Positions 17,748 to 26,277 of a DNA stretch of 64,000 nucleotides are shown here, piece after piece (the first letter of the stretch is position 1; every line of letters starts with the position of its first letter). The DNA comes from Clostridiales bacterium (GTDB lineage: Bacteria; Bacillota; Clostridia; Saccharofermentanales; Saccharofermentanaceae). The notes beneath the pieces are model-generated. The model was not told where the DNA came from. It did not search any database and was given only the letters and a program-made list of their open reading frames with translations. The position numbers and the translations under genes are program-made. Location of the stretch: the NCBI GenBank assembly GCA_017478485.1, contig JAFVDI010000020.1, forward strand, positions 1-64,000, read 5' to 3'.

Positions 17748-17864
17748 TCAAAGCTTGTAATCGTTGCCGCAGAAATCACAGCAGAGGAGCTGCTTTTCGG
17801 GATCGAAAATCAGTCTTCCGCCGCAAGACGGACACTTGCTGTCTTTTGCAGAATAATCTTCCAC
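17748..17864 (-). pseudogene. Zinc-ribbon gene fragment
   Basis: A minus-strand frame of 38 codons contains SKCPSCGGRLIFDPEKQ then CCDFCGNDYKL before TGA. It closely resembles the N-terminal zinc ribbon of the protein at 34748-36196 (SKCPTCGSNIFFEPELGG and LLCPNCGNVY). No ribosome site; the only start is a GTG. Likely a leftover of a duplicated TFIIB-type zinc-ribbon gene in the gap before the two-component genes. Confidence 0.4.
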
Positions 17865-17885
17865 GGGATGTTAATATATTGCCGT

Positions 17886-17917
17886 GACATACTGACGACA
17901 TACCGGACGAGTATGAT
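17886..17917 (+). promoter_or_regulatory. Response-regulator promoter with 11-bp direct repeats
   Basis: GACATAC occurs at 17886 and 17897, an 11-bp period as in PhoB/OmpR-type operators. A -10 (TATGAT, 17912-17917) begins eight bases after the second repeat and no -35 is present, which suits activation by the regulator encoded directly downstream. Confidence 0.6.
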
Positions 17918-17938
17918 GTTGGCATGGAGGATGAAGCT

Positions 17939-18619
17939 ATGTCTTACAGATTGTTGATCGTTGAAGATTCACCGGAACTTCTCGAGGCCACGTGCGACTT
18001 CTATCGCGAGGAAGACGCAGGGCTTTGGGATGTGGTGACCGCATCTGACGGAAACGATGCTTTGGCCAGGGTCACCGGTGAAGATTTCGACCTCATGATC
18101 TTAGACATAATGCTTCCCGGGGCATCCGGATTTGATATATGCAAGGCAGCGAGAAAAAGAAGCGACTGCCCGATCATATTCGTGACTGCCTTAGGCTCTG
18201 AAAACAATGTACTTAAAGGATATGAGACCGGATGCGACGATTACGTCGTAAAGCCCTTTTCGATAAGGCAGCTCTATGCCAAGAGCCTGGCTCTCCTGAA
18301 GCGTGCGAAAAGAAACGCTGACAGCGAGATCTTAAGGTGCGGAGCCATATCCTTGGACAAGAAGACCATGCTGGTCAAAGTCTCCGGCCGGGAGATCGTC
18401 ATCAACGCCAAAGAGTATTTTCTCTTAGTCTATCTGCTCGAAAACAAGGGCTCGGTCCTCTCGCGCCGGAACATCCTGGAACACGTGTGGGGCGACGATC
18501 TTGATGTTAACGACAGAGTTGTGGATAACACGATAAGGCGTCTTCGGGAATGCCTGGGCGAAGCCTCCGGACTGGTAAAGACTGTGATTGGCAGAGGTTA
18601 CCGCATAACGGAGGAATAA
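17939..18619 (+). CDS. OmpR-family response regulator (system 1)
   Basis: 226 residues. Receiver domain with acidic pocket (VEDS), phospho-acceptor in LDIMLPG near 55, Thr in FVTALG and Lys in VVKPFS, then a winged-helix DNA-binding domain (RRNILEHVWG, DRVVDNTIRRLRE). It partners the histidine kinase that starts three bases after its stop. Start chosen at the ATG with GGAGG eight bases upstream. Probably autoregulated from the repeats at 17886-17903. Confidence 0.9.
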   Translation: MSYRLLIVEDSPELLEATCDFYREEDAGLWDVVTASDGNDALARVTGEDFDLMILDIMLPGASGFDICKAARKRSDCPIIFVTALGSENNVLKGYETGCDDYVVKPFSIRQLYAKSLALLKRAKRNADSEILRCGAISLDKKTMLVKVSGREIVINAKEYFLLVYLLENKGSVLSRRNILEHVWGDDLDVNDRVVDNTIRRLRECLGEASGLVKTVIGRGYRITEE

Positions 18620-18621
18620 CC

Positions 18622-20211
18622 ATGAAAGAGCGCAAAGGTACCATTGAGAAACCTAAGTTTATAGTTACATATCTGAACTGCTTTTTCTTATTGTTAGTGA
18701 TTTTTACGGTCATCGCTCTTATCCCTTACGTGGGGTCATATATCAGCTACGGATATGATGCACAGGAATTTAAGAGCTATACGAACGTGGACAGCACAAT
18801 TGTAGACTATGCCTACGAAAACAATATAGAAAAAGAGAGATTGTCAGGTGAAGATATTTCAAGGATCAAGAACACTCTGATCATGAACTATCTGTCATAC
18901 GGTCAAAGGTACAGAATACATATAAATGACGGAAGCGTCATAGATACTTCCCGGACTGCGGTAGTAAGCTACAGCGTATTATCGGATGATCAGTCAAAAC
19001 TCATAAGAGACAATACATTGAGGCTGGCAGATAATAAGTATCTGAAGTATTTCGATACACCTGAGGTAAATGCTTACAAAACAACTGCCCGCGAGGATGA
19101 TGTAATGGATTACTTTGAACGTACGGATGATGATCTGTCTTATATCCGTTTCAAATGCAGAGAATTCTATGCGGATTTTGATAAGGGGGTATTCATTCCG
19201 GTAGAAGCCGAGATCTGCACCTATACCGACGGGCAAGGCGATATCACGCTTTCGGGAGTCATTGTAAGGTGCGAACCCGATAATACTGAAGGATTTACAC
19301 TTATAAAGACCCAGGATGGTGTCAGTTCATGCATCGGTATCATCGCAGGATATACCGGAACAGATAATGATTCAGACTACACCGAATTCGGCAGCAGCGG
19401 GGATGCTCTGATCTCCAAAAGAGAATGGACGCCTTTAGTGCAGATCCCGTTTACGAAAAAGTACAGCAAAGGCATCATGATGGGAATAGCTGTCATTATT
19501 GTGGCTGCAGTTGCATTCGCGTTCATACCCGCAACGATCAGATACAACACTAAAAAGAGAAGATACGAGGTCTACGAATACAGGAGCCGGATGGTCGATG
19601 CGATGGCTCACGATCTGAAGACCCCGATGGCCGCAGTCTCTGCCTACGCCGAAAACCTTTCCAACCACATCGGCACCGACAAACAGGAATACTATGCCGG
19701 AAAGGTTGAAGAGAAGGTCTCGCAGATGAACAAGATGGTCAATGACATGCTTGAGTTCTCCAAGTCCGAGAAACAGACTGCCTCTGTTACCAAAGAAGAT
19801 ATCGATGTTGCTGACGTGATCTCAAAGCTGATCGCAGACAACGAGCATACGATAGAAGAGCGCTCCCTTAAGATAAGTTACGACAGGAAGAGCATTACGG
19901 TCAAAACAGATGAGAGCCTTTTCAGACAGGCAATAGCAAACCTGATAAACAATGCCGTCATCTACAGCAAAGAAGGGACCACGATCAAGATCTCTTGTGA
20001 CGGCAAACTCCTGACGATCAGCAATACATCGGACGGTGAGATCGATACTTCCCGTGACCTCAAACAGCCGTTTGCGAAGGGGAGTTCTGCACGCGGCAAC
20101 CATGGCACTGGCCTGGGACTCGCGATCGCCAACAACAACCTCGCGATGCTGGGATATAAACTGGAGATAAAGATTTCAGAGGATAAGTTCACAGCGGAAG
20201 TAAAGCTGTAA
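18622..20211 (+). CDS. Sensor histidine kinase (system 1)
   Basis: 529 residues. N-terminal helix (about 18-38), a large extracellular sensor region to about 285, a second helix (MMGIAVIIVAAVAFAFIPA), then HisKA with AMAHDLKTPMAAVSAYAENL (His near 329) and HATPase_c with N-box NLINNAV and G-boxes (HGTGLGLAIANNNL). VanS-like layout without a clear HAMP. The sensor domain is not a family I recognise. A terminator follows at 20332. Confidence 0.88.
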   Translation: MKERKGTIEKPKFIVTYLNCFFLLLVIFTVIALIPYVGSYISYGYDAQEFKSYTNVDSTIVDYAYENNIEKERLSGEDISRIKNTLIMNYLSYGQRYRIHINDGSVIDTSRTAVVSYSVLSDDQSKLIRDNTLRLADNKYLKYFDTPEVNAYKTTAREDDVMDYFERTDDDLSYIRFKCREFYADFDKGVFIPVEAEICTYTDGQGDITLSGVIVRCEPDNTEGFTLIKTQDGVSSCIGIIAGYTGTDNDSDYTEFGSSGDALISKREWTPLVQIPFTKKYSKGIMMGIAVIIVAAVAFAFIPATIRYNTKKRRYEVYEYRSRMVDAMAHDLKTPMAAVSAYAENLSNHIGTDKQEYYAGKVEEKVSQMNKMVNDMLEFSKSEKQTASVTKEDIDVADVISKLIADNEHTIEERSLKISYDRKSITVKTDESLFRQAIANLINNAVIYSKEGTTIKISCDGKLLTISNTSDGEIDTSRDLKQPFAKGSSARGNHGTGLGLAIANNNLAMLGYKLEIKISEDKFTAEVKL

Positions 20212-20331
20212 GTACCAGGCTTTGGAAAAGGCCCAAATGTACAGCAGAACGTCCCTATAGTAGGGACATCTTTCGGGACAAACGAACTACAAGAACCAGT
20301 TCATACGACTTTTTATCGGATAAAGCAGGAA

Positions 20332-20358
20332 CTGCCCCATTTGGGGCAGGCCTTTTTT
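20332..20358 (+). terminator. Rho-independent terminator
   Basis: CTGCCCC-ATTT-GGGGCAG followed by GCC and six T, ending the first two-component operon. A separate GTCCC..GGGAC hairpin lies at 20252-20268. Confidence 0.88.
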
Positions 20359-20411
20359 AAATGTACTTTTCGCAATATTTTTTTATATATTGAGTATAAT
20401 ATCCGTGTATC

Positions 20412-20464
20412 ACACCGATATAACACACAAACCACACACAGACTACACATTAGTCTTTTATCCT
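20412..20464 (+). promoter_or_regulatory. Four 11-bp ACACA repeats and -10 of system 2 regulator gene
   Basis: ACACC at 20412 and ACACA at 20423, 20434 and 20445 form four repeats with exact 11-bp period. TATCCT (20459-20464) begins 14 bases after the start of the last repeat and is the likely -10; no -35 is visible. The same array with the same spacing precedes the lipoprotein genes at 23014 and 25183. Confidence 0.75.
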
Positions 20465-20484
20465 CTTGAGCAAGGAGGTCTTGA

Positions 20485-21156
20485 ATGGCAAGGATACTGA
20501 TGGTCGAAGATTCGGCTCAGTTAAGGGAAGCGGTTTCTGATTTCTTTATGAACAGAAGCGGCGGAACACTCACAGTTGAGACGGCGGCAGACGGCGACGA
20601 AGGAATGAATGCCGTAATGAATAACACATATGACCTGGTCATACTGGATATCATGCTGCCGGGGCCCTCAGGCTATATGATCTGCAAGAAGCTCCGCGAA
20701 AAGAGCGACTGCCCGATCGTTTTCCTGACGGCTTTAGGAACTGAAGACAACATCCTTCTGGGCTACGAAATGGGCGCGGACGAATACATGGTCAAACCAT
20801 TTTCGCTCATGGTCCTTTACACCAAATGCCTGATCCTTATGGACAGAAAGGTGAAAAAGGAGACCGAGAAGGTTTTAGAATCAGGAGACATCAAGCTTTA
20901 CCCTTCAAGAATGCAGGTTTTCGTTGGTGACAAAGAGATCGAATTTGCGCCCAAGGAATACTTCCTCCTCAAGGCTCTGCTCGATAACAAAGGCCATGTT
21001 CTCGGCAGGCAGCAGCTGCTCGATCTCGTGTGGGGCATGGATTATTTCGGAAGTGACAGGGTCGTAGACACCCACGTAAAGAATGTCCGTCATAAGCTCG
21101 GTTCTTCAGGAGATCAGATCAAGACTATCAGAGGCGGAGGTTATAAAGCCGTCTGA
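20485..21156 (+). CDS. OmpR-family response regulator (system 2)
   Basis: 223 residues, clearly paralogous to system 1 (shared SDCPI..F.TALG.E.N.L and KEYFLL). Receiver acidic pocket VEDS, acceptor LDIMLPG, Lys in MVKPFS; winged-helix C-terminus (RQQLLDLVWG, RVVDTHVKNVRHKLG). AAGGAGG before the ATG. Likely binds the ACACA arrays at its own promoter and at two lipoprotein promoters, giving positive feedback. Confidence 0.9.
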   Translation: MARILMVEDSAQLREAVSDFFMNRSGGTLTVETAADGDEGMNAVMNNTYDLVILDIMLPGPSGYMICKKLREKSDCPIVFLTALGTEDNILLGYEMGADEYMVKPFSLMVLYTKCLILMDRKVKKETEKVLESGDIKLYPSRMQVFVGDKEIEFAPKEYFLLKALLDNKGHVLGRQQLLDLVWGMDYFGSDRVVDTHVKNVRHKLGSSGDQIKTIRGGGYKAV

Positions 21157-21167
21157 AAGGGGATCTC

Positions 21168-22817
21168 ATGACTAAGAAGAAAACCGCAATACCGAAAAAG
21201 AAAGCGATCAAGAAACCAAAGTACATAAAATATCTCGCCATATGGCTCGCGATATTCCTGGCTGTCTCTATGGCTGCTTCGTATTTCGTCATCAACGTAT
21301 GCAGGCAGACCGCCAGGACCAAGGCTTTGAGCAAGTGGAACAGCTACACTCAGGAACTTGTAAAGCTTATGAATGATTACTGTTCCTCAGATGAAAAAGA
21401 GCGCAGCGAAAATCTGGGAAGGATAAGGCGTTATCTCTGCAGAAGATACGGCGAAAACATGAATGAATTCTGCGGCGCTTATGTGGAAAACAAAAAGATC
21501 GCAGAGACACCTGAGGGTGCATGTGCCGGCATAATCGTTAACTTTTATGACGATAATGAAGATGAACACGATGAAGTGTTTTTCCTGGAAAGCAGTGCGT
21601 ATCTTGAACCGCTGTATAAGAGCGGAAAATACGATCCGGTAAAGAACGCTTATCTTATTGAAGTCTATTCCGTCGAAAGCGACACGTTGAAGAGTCTGGC
21701 TGAACGTATCGGACTGATGCCTGCTATCTACAGCTACTCTTATCAGGAAGTCTATATCAACAGGAAAACACACACATTCCTTCCGGGAAAGATATTGATC
21801 TTCAAAGGCGAAGGCGAAAATGTTAGTGAGGAACCTATAGCAACGATCGACTGCACGCCCAAGGACACAAAAGGTTACGAGCCGGTTAACGAACTGTTTT
21901 CTTATAACGGATTTATGAATCCTTCGATGACAGACATCAACGATGCCCAGTCCATTACGAACGATACCGAGTTCGACATCTCGTACGATATGAGCACAAC
22001 GGATATGTCATGGGAGATCCTGACAGTTCCGGCCGAAATGTACCGCAACAAGGCATGCTTTAAGGCGCTCCCTCTCACGACTGCTCTGATCCTCATCATC
22101 GCAGGACTCGTGGCGCTCCTGCTTGCCGTAACGGTTTCATCGATCATCTACAGCAGCAAAAAAGCTGTCTGGGAGATCTTCGAATACAGAAAGAAGACGA
22201 CCGCCGCTATGGCTCACGACCTCAAGACCCCTCTGGCGGCAATGTCTGCGTACGCAGAGAATCTTGAGTATGACATCGATTCGGACAAGCGCGCCTACTA
22301 TTCCTCCAAGGTCCGCGAGAACGTCGCCTTCATGAACAAGACGATCGAAAGCATACTGATGTTCACAAAGAGCGAGACCGGTACGGCGAAGTCCGTGTCG
22401 AGGGATATCGATGTTCATGCACTTATCGAGGCCGAGTACAATGCTGTTGCAGAGCTTTTCGAGAAGAAGAACATCAAGGTCGAGATCAAGGGTGAGGGTC
22501 ACGTTAAGAGCAACAAGGAGCTCATCGACCAGGCCGTCAGAAATCTCGTCGGCAACGCGACCAAATACGCAAGGCCTGATACAACGGTCGATATCGTGAT
22601 AGACAGCAAGGGCTTTACGATGACCAACCTTACCGATCAGAAGATCAAGAACGTAAAGGATCTCAAGAAGCCTTTCGTCAAGGGCGAGGAATCCAGAGAC
22701 GCAGAAGGCGGCGCAGGACTCGGCCTTTCGATAGTCGAAAACTGCCTTCTTTCCGCAGGCCACAGCCTGGACATCGGATTTGAAGACGAAACATTCAAGG
22801 CAACCGTACGCTGGTGA
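21168..22817 (+). CDS. Sensor histidine kinase (system 2)
   Basis: 549 residues. A basic N-terminus (KKKTAIPKKKAIKKPKY), helix at about 22-42, an extracellular sensor region, a second helix near 305-330 (TALILIIAGLVALLLAVTVSS), HisKA AMAHDLKTPLAAMSAYAENL (His near 350) and HATPase_c (NLVGNATKYA, GGAGLGLSIVEN). Same layout as the system 1 kinase with a divergent sensor region, pointing to duplication followed by a new input signal. Confidence 0.88.
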   Translation: MTKKKTAIPKKKAIKKPKYIKYLAIWLAIFLAVSMAASYFVINVCRQTARTKALSKWNSYTQELVKLMNDYCSSDEKERSENLGRIRRYLCRRYGENMNEFCGAYVENKKIAETPEGACAGIIVNFYDDNEDEHDEVFFLESSAYLEPLYKSGKYDPVKNAYLIEVYSVESDTLKSLAERIGLMPAIYSYSYQEVYINRKTHTFLPGKILIFKGEGENVSEEPIATIDCTPKDTKGYEPVNELFSYNGFMNPSMTDINDAQSITNDTEFDISYDMSTTDMSWEILTVPAEMYRNKACFKALPLTTALILIIAGLVALLLAVTVSSIIYSSKKAVWEIFEYRKKTTAAMAHDLKTPLAAMSAYAENLEYDIDSDKRAYYSSKVRENVAFMNKTIESILMFTKSETGTAKSVSRDIDVHALIEAEYNAVAELFEKKNIKVEIKGEGHVKSNKELIDQAVRNLVGNATKYARPDTTVDIVIDSKGFTMTNLTDQKIKNVKDLKKPFVKGEESRDAEGGAGLGLSIVENCLLSAGHSLDIGFEDETFKATVRW

Positions 22818-22899
22818 TAAGCCCGCAAATCCTTAAAACAAAGGGACTCTACCAACAGTCGGTTGAGGGGACAGGCATAGTGGTATAGATTTGTCATGT

Positions 22900-22952
22900 A
22901 CACAAACAAAACACACAGCCCACACACAAACTACACAAAAGTCTTTTATCCT
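22900..22952 (+). promoter_or_regulatory. Four 11-bp ACACA repeats and -10 of lipoprotein operon
   Basis: ACACA at 22900, 22911, 22922 and 22933, exact 11-bp period, with TATCCT (22947-22952) 14 bases from the last repeat start. The layout is identical to the array before the system 2 regulator gene. The surrounding ~170 bases (from about 22818) are duplicated before the lipoprotein gene at 25183. Confidence 0.75.
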
Positions 22953-23013
22953 TTGCTCAAGAAGTTCAGTGAACTTCCTGCAAAAAACTTGAATAAGTAC
23001 GAGGTGATCAGTT

Positions 23014-23907
23014 ATGAAGAAGATAGTTGCAACAGCACTCATTTGCGCGATGATGTTTTCGCTCGCAGCATGCAGCGGCAAACAGCCGGAGACGACCATT
23101 ACGGAAACTTCTGAGACAACAACCCTGGTGACGGAGACTACACAGGCTGCGGAGACAACGGCGGCTCAGACTTCTGAAACGACTGCCGATGCAACAACCG
23201 CTTCGAAAAATGCTGCGGGACTTAACAAAGAGGATTACGTTAAGAATGCCCAGAGCAAGTACAAGTCATATGTAAACGGCAGTGATTCTTATTGTGCTCC
23301 CGAGATCCTGATAAAGTCCTCTTACGCTGATTCTGTCAACAAAGAGATTCAGAAGCGTTTTGAGAAGATCAAAAAAGAATTGAAATCAGATAATGAAATT
23401 GATATAGAAATATCCGGAACTGAGTATATTGCTTATCTTACAAAGGATGGCATCCTGAGCGTAGCATTCATTGAGCGCAGATCTAAGACTTTGGTCCATG
23501 TATACAATATAGACGTTAAAACGGGCGAGAAAGTTGATAATGCCCGCCTGGCTGAGATCGCAGGTGTTAAGAGCATAAGGACTGCAGCCATGGATGCTCT
23601 CCAGAATGAATATAACAGCATTCATGAAAATTTTTACGGCGCTTCAGCCGGCAGAAAAGTCGAAAACTATAAAGTAAAACCGGAAAACGGGAAAAAGCTT
23701 AATGAAGATGAAAGGGGTAAGCAAGCTACATTCGGCGAAAAATACCTCAACGATAACATGAAGGTAGGCCTGACTGATGAGGGCAAGATGTTCTTTGTAG
23801 TAACCTTGTTTGATGCCCTTTTGTATGAGCGATATGTTTTAGATGCAGACGGAAACGACCTGAGGAAAAAAGATAACCCGGCTTTGGTAGCTCCCAAAGG
23901 CTCCTGA
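23014..23907 (+). CDS. Paralogous lipoprotein 1 (Thr-rich linker family)
   Basis: 297 residues. Lipobox SLAAC (Cys 20), a linker of about 45 residues dominated by Thr, Glu and Ala, then a domain shared by four consecutive genes. Shared marks are IKSSYADSVNKEI, YIAYLTKDGILS, YNIDVKTGEKVDNAR, A.MDALQ and KYLNDNMKVGLTDEGKMFF. The layout recalls the DUF4163/DUF3298 modules of RsiV- and PdaC-like extracytoplasmic proteins, but I am not certain. Likely displayed on the cell surface under control of system 2. Confidence 0.65.
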   Translation: MKKIVATALICAMMFSLAACSGKQPETTITETSETTTLVTETTQAAETTAAQTSETTADATTASKNAAGLNKEDYVKNAQSKYKSYVNGSDSYCAPEILIKSSYADSVNKEIQKRFEKIKKELKSDNEIDIEISGTEYIAYLTKDGILSVAFIERRSKTLVHVYNIDVKTGEKVDNARLAEIAGVKSIRTAAMDALQNEYNSIHENFYGASAGRKVENYKVKPENGKKLNEDERGKQATFGEKYLNDNMKVGLTDEGKMFFVVTLFDALLYERYVLDADGNDLRKKDNPALVAPKGS

Positions 23908-23940
23908 GATCAAGAATAGAACGATACGAGGTGATCCACC

Positions 23941-24900
23941 ATGAAAAAGTTTCTAGCATCAGTTCTTTGTATAACACTCGCTATGTCATTTGCAGCATGC
24001 AGCAAGAAGCCTGAACAGTCCACGACTGTTGCAGCAATGGCAGAGACCACAGCGGCTGCAACTGCGGCACCTACAGAACCTTCCGCGTCCGCAACTGAGA
24101 CTACGGCATTTGTAAATCCCGCGTCAGAATTCGTTAAGGACAGAATCGAGAAACTCACTGTTCCGGCATTCACAGATGAAGACGGTGAAGAGTATGAGGC
24201 TGAAGAATACGTATTCCACTTTCCTGAATTGCTGATCAAGTCTGCTTATGCGGATTCGATCAATAAAGAAATGAACCAGTTCTATGGAAAGTACGAAAAA
24301 GAATACAAAGCCGCTCTTAAAGACAAAACAACTCCGGATCTTCATTTGTGCGACTATATCGCTTACCTTACAAAAGACGGCATCCTGAGCATAGTCTTCG
24401 TTGAACATGGAGATAATGACTGCAATGATTTCTATGTATACAACATCGACGCCAAGACAGGCGAGAAGGTTGACAACGCACGCATTGCAAAGGTTGCCGG
24501 TGTAAGCAACATCAGAAAGGCTGCCATGGATGCTCTCCAGAATGTGTATAACAAAGACGAGAATCATAACCATAGGCTCAAGAACTATAAGATCGTCAAG
24601 AAAAAGGGCAAGAAGCTCGATGAAGAGGAAAGGGCAATTGAGAAATCATTCAGCGAAAAGCATCTTAACGATAAGATGAGGATCGGCCTGACCAATGAAG
24701 GTAAGTTATTCTTCATTTCCGAGTATGAGACCGGCGCAGGCGAATTCTTCGGCATGTATGATAGTAACGGCAAGGATCTTTACCGTGGCGATAATCCGTA
24801 CGCGTATGGAGAGCGTTTTTCCGAAGACGATGAGGAAGACGAAGAAGATGAAGACGAAGATGATGATTATTTTTATGACGATGATGAAGACGAAGATTGA
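23941..24900 (+). CDS. Paralogous lipoprotein 2, acidic C-terminal tail
   Basis: 319 residues. Lipobox SFAAC, an Ala/Thr linker, and the family domain (IKSAYADSINKEM, YIAYLTKDGILSIVF, YNIDAKTGEKVDNARIA, HLNDKMRIGLTNEGKLFF). It ends in about 24 residues that are almost all Asp and Glu with a few Tyr, a possible cation-binding or repulsive tail. It follows lipoprotein 1 after 33 bases with GAGGTGA upstream and shares its promoter. A strong terminator follows. Confidence 0.65.
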   Translation: MKKFLASVLCITLAMSFAACSKKPEQSTTVAAMAETTAAATAAPTEPSASATETTAFVNPASEFVKDRIEKLTVPAFTDEDGEEYEAEEYVFHFPELLIKSAYADSINKEMNQFYGKYEKEYKAALKDKTTPDLHLCDYIAYLTKDGILSIVFVEHGDNDCNDFYVYNIDAKTGEKVDNARIAKVAGVSNIRKAAMDALQNVYNKDENHNHRLKNYKIVKKKGKKLDEEERAIEKSFSEKHLNDKMRIGLTNEGKLFFISEYETGAGEFFGMYDSNGKDLYRGDNPYAYGERFSEDDEEDEEDEDEDDDYFYDDDEDED

Positions 24901-24936
24901 TGTACTGATCTCGTGTTGACACAAGACTGATAATGG

Positions 24937-24972
24937 ACGGACGGTTTCTTTTTGCAGACCGTCCGTTTTATT
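24937..24972 (+). terminator. Rho-independent terminator
   Basis: ACGGACGGT with ACCGTCCGT (perfect nine-base stem) followed by TTTTATT, after lipoprotein 2. Confidence 0.85.
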
Positions 24973-25067
24973 CTGACTGCCCGGAATAAGCCCGCAAATC
25001 CATAAAATTTGGGGATTCTACCAACTGTCGGTTGAGAAATTACATAGTAGTGATAGATTTTACATGT

Positions 25068-25120
25068 ACACAAACAAAACACACAGCCCACACACAGACT
25101 ACACAAAAGTCTTTTATCCT
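25068..25120 (+). promoter_or_regulatory. Four 11-bp ACACA repeats and -10 of lipoprotein 3
   Basis: ACACA at 25068, 25079, 25090 and 25101, with TATCCT (25115-25120) 14 bases after the last repeat start. It is a near copy of the array at 22900, inside a duplicated block that includes conserved upstream sequence (from about 24987). Confidence 0.75.
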
Positions 25121-25182
25121 CTACTCAAGAAGTTCAGTGAACTTCAGAAAACCAAATCAATAACAGTACGAGGTGATCAGTT

Positions 25183-26103
25183 ATGAAAAAGTTATTTGCA
25201 ACAGCACTTACCTGCACGATGTTATTTTCACTCGCAGCATGCAACAGCAGAAAGCCTGAGCAGACTGCTCCTGAGAGTTCCGAGGCTGTGGTCCAGGTAA
25301 CGGAAACAACAGAAGCAGAAGAAACGACCACAGTTTCTGAAACGGCCGAAACGACAGCTCCTTCCGAGACTTCTGAAGAAGTTACAACGGAAACCATGGC
25401 GGCAGCAGTCGGCAACAAAAAGGATTACCTTAAGGACAAGGTCGTTAAGTTCAAGATCAAGGAAGACTACAACAAAAAGAAAAAGAAGTGGAATTATACT
25501 ACTCTCGAATTCCATTTCCCCGTGCTTCAGATCAAGTCTTCTTATGCTGATTCGATCAACAAAACAATGGATAAGATGATCAAGAAATACCAGAAGGATT
25601 TCAAGGACAAGGAAGATATCGGTGAATATGGCACTGAGTACATTGCTTATCTTACAAAAGACGGCATCATGAGCATTGTCTTCATCAATACCTATCCAAA
25701 TGACCAGATCGAATGCAAAGTTTACAACATCGATGTTATAACAGGCGAGAAAGTCGACAACGCAAGGATCGCTCAGATCGCAGGCGTAAGCAACATCAGA
25801 AAGTCCGCCATGAACGCCCTTCAGGCCAGATATAACAAGCAGAAGTTGTTTAAGGTCAAGAACTACAAGGTAGTCAAGAAGAAGGGCCAGAAGAAAAACG
25901 AGGATGATAAGGCTGTCGAAAAGTCATTCAACACAAAGCACCTTAACGACAAAATGAAGATCGGCCTGACCAATGAAGGAAAGATATTCTTCGTATCCGG
26001 ATATTTCGACGGTTGCTGCGAAGATAACGATACAGTTTATGATGCTAACGGTAATGATCTGTACACTAAAAAGAATAAGAACCTTGTCAGAGCAAAATAT
26101 TAA
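25183..26103 (+). CDS. Paralogous lipoprotein 3
   Basis: 306 residues. Lipobox SLAAC, Thr/Glu-rich linker, then the family domain (IKSSYADSINKTM, YIAYLTKDGIMSIVF, YNIDVITGEKVDNARIA, HLNDKMKIGLTNEGKIFF). Unusually lysine-rich between linker and domain. It has no acidic tail. Its signal peptide and promoter region are closest to lipoprotein 1, so gene and promoter appear to have been duplicated together. Confidence 0.65.
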   Translation: MKKLFATALTCTMLFSLAACNSRKPEQTAPESSEAVVQVTETTEAEETTTVSETAETTAPSETSEEVTTETMAAAVGNKKDYLKDKVVKFKIKEDYNKKKKKWNYTTLEFHFPVLQIKSSYADSINKTMDKMIKKYQKDFKDKEDIGEYGTEYIAYLTKDGIMSIVFINTYPNDQIECKVYNIDVITGEKVDNARIAQIAGVSNIRKSAMNALQARYNKQKLFKVKNYKVVKKKGQKKNEDDKAVEKSFNTKHLNDKMKIGLTNEGKIFFVSGYFDGCCEDNDTVYDANGNDLYTKKNKNLVRAKY

Positions 26104-26156
26104 TTAGCTGATCAATGTGCCGACCTCGTACCGGCACAAAGACCGATAAAAGAAAG

Positions 26157-26193
26157 GGCTGTCTCAGAGTGAAGAGGCAGCCTTTTCTTTTCG
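26157..26193 (+). terminator. Rho-independent terminator
   Basis: GGCTGTCTC with GAGGCAGCC (one mismatch) followed by a T-rich run; a second hairpin (GTGCCG..CGGCAC) lies at 26117-26137. Confidence 0.8.
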
Positions 26194-26277
26194 GGCAGCG
26201 CAAAAAACACTCAAAATTGACACAAATACAGTCTGAAAATGTTTATAATTCATAGGAATAAGCACAAGGAGATGATT

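Noticed and set aside
17607..17957. 116-codon plus-strand reading frame before the first response regulator
   Set aside because: No ribosome site, no recognisable protein pattern, and it overlaps the regulator promoter; the opposite strand has the more convincing zinc-ribbon fragment.
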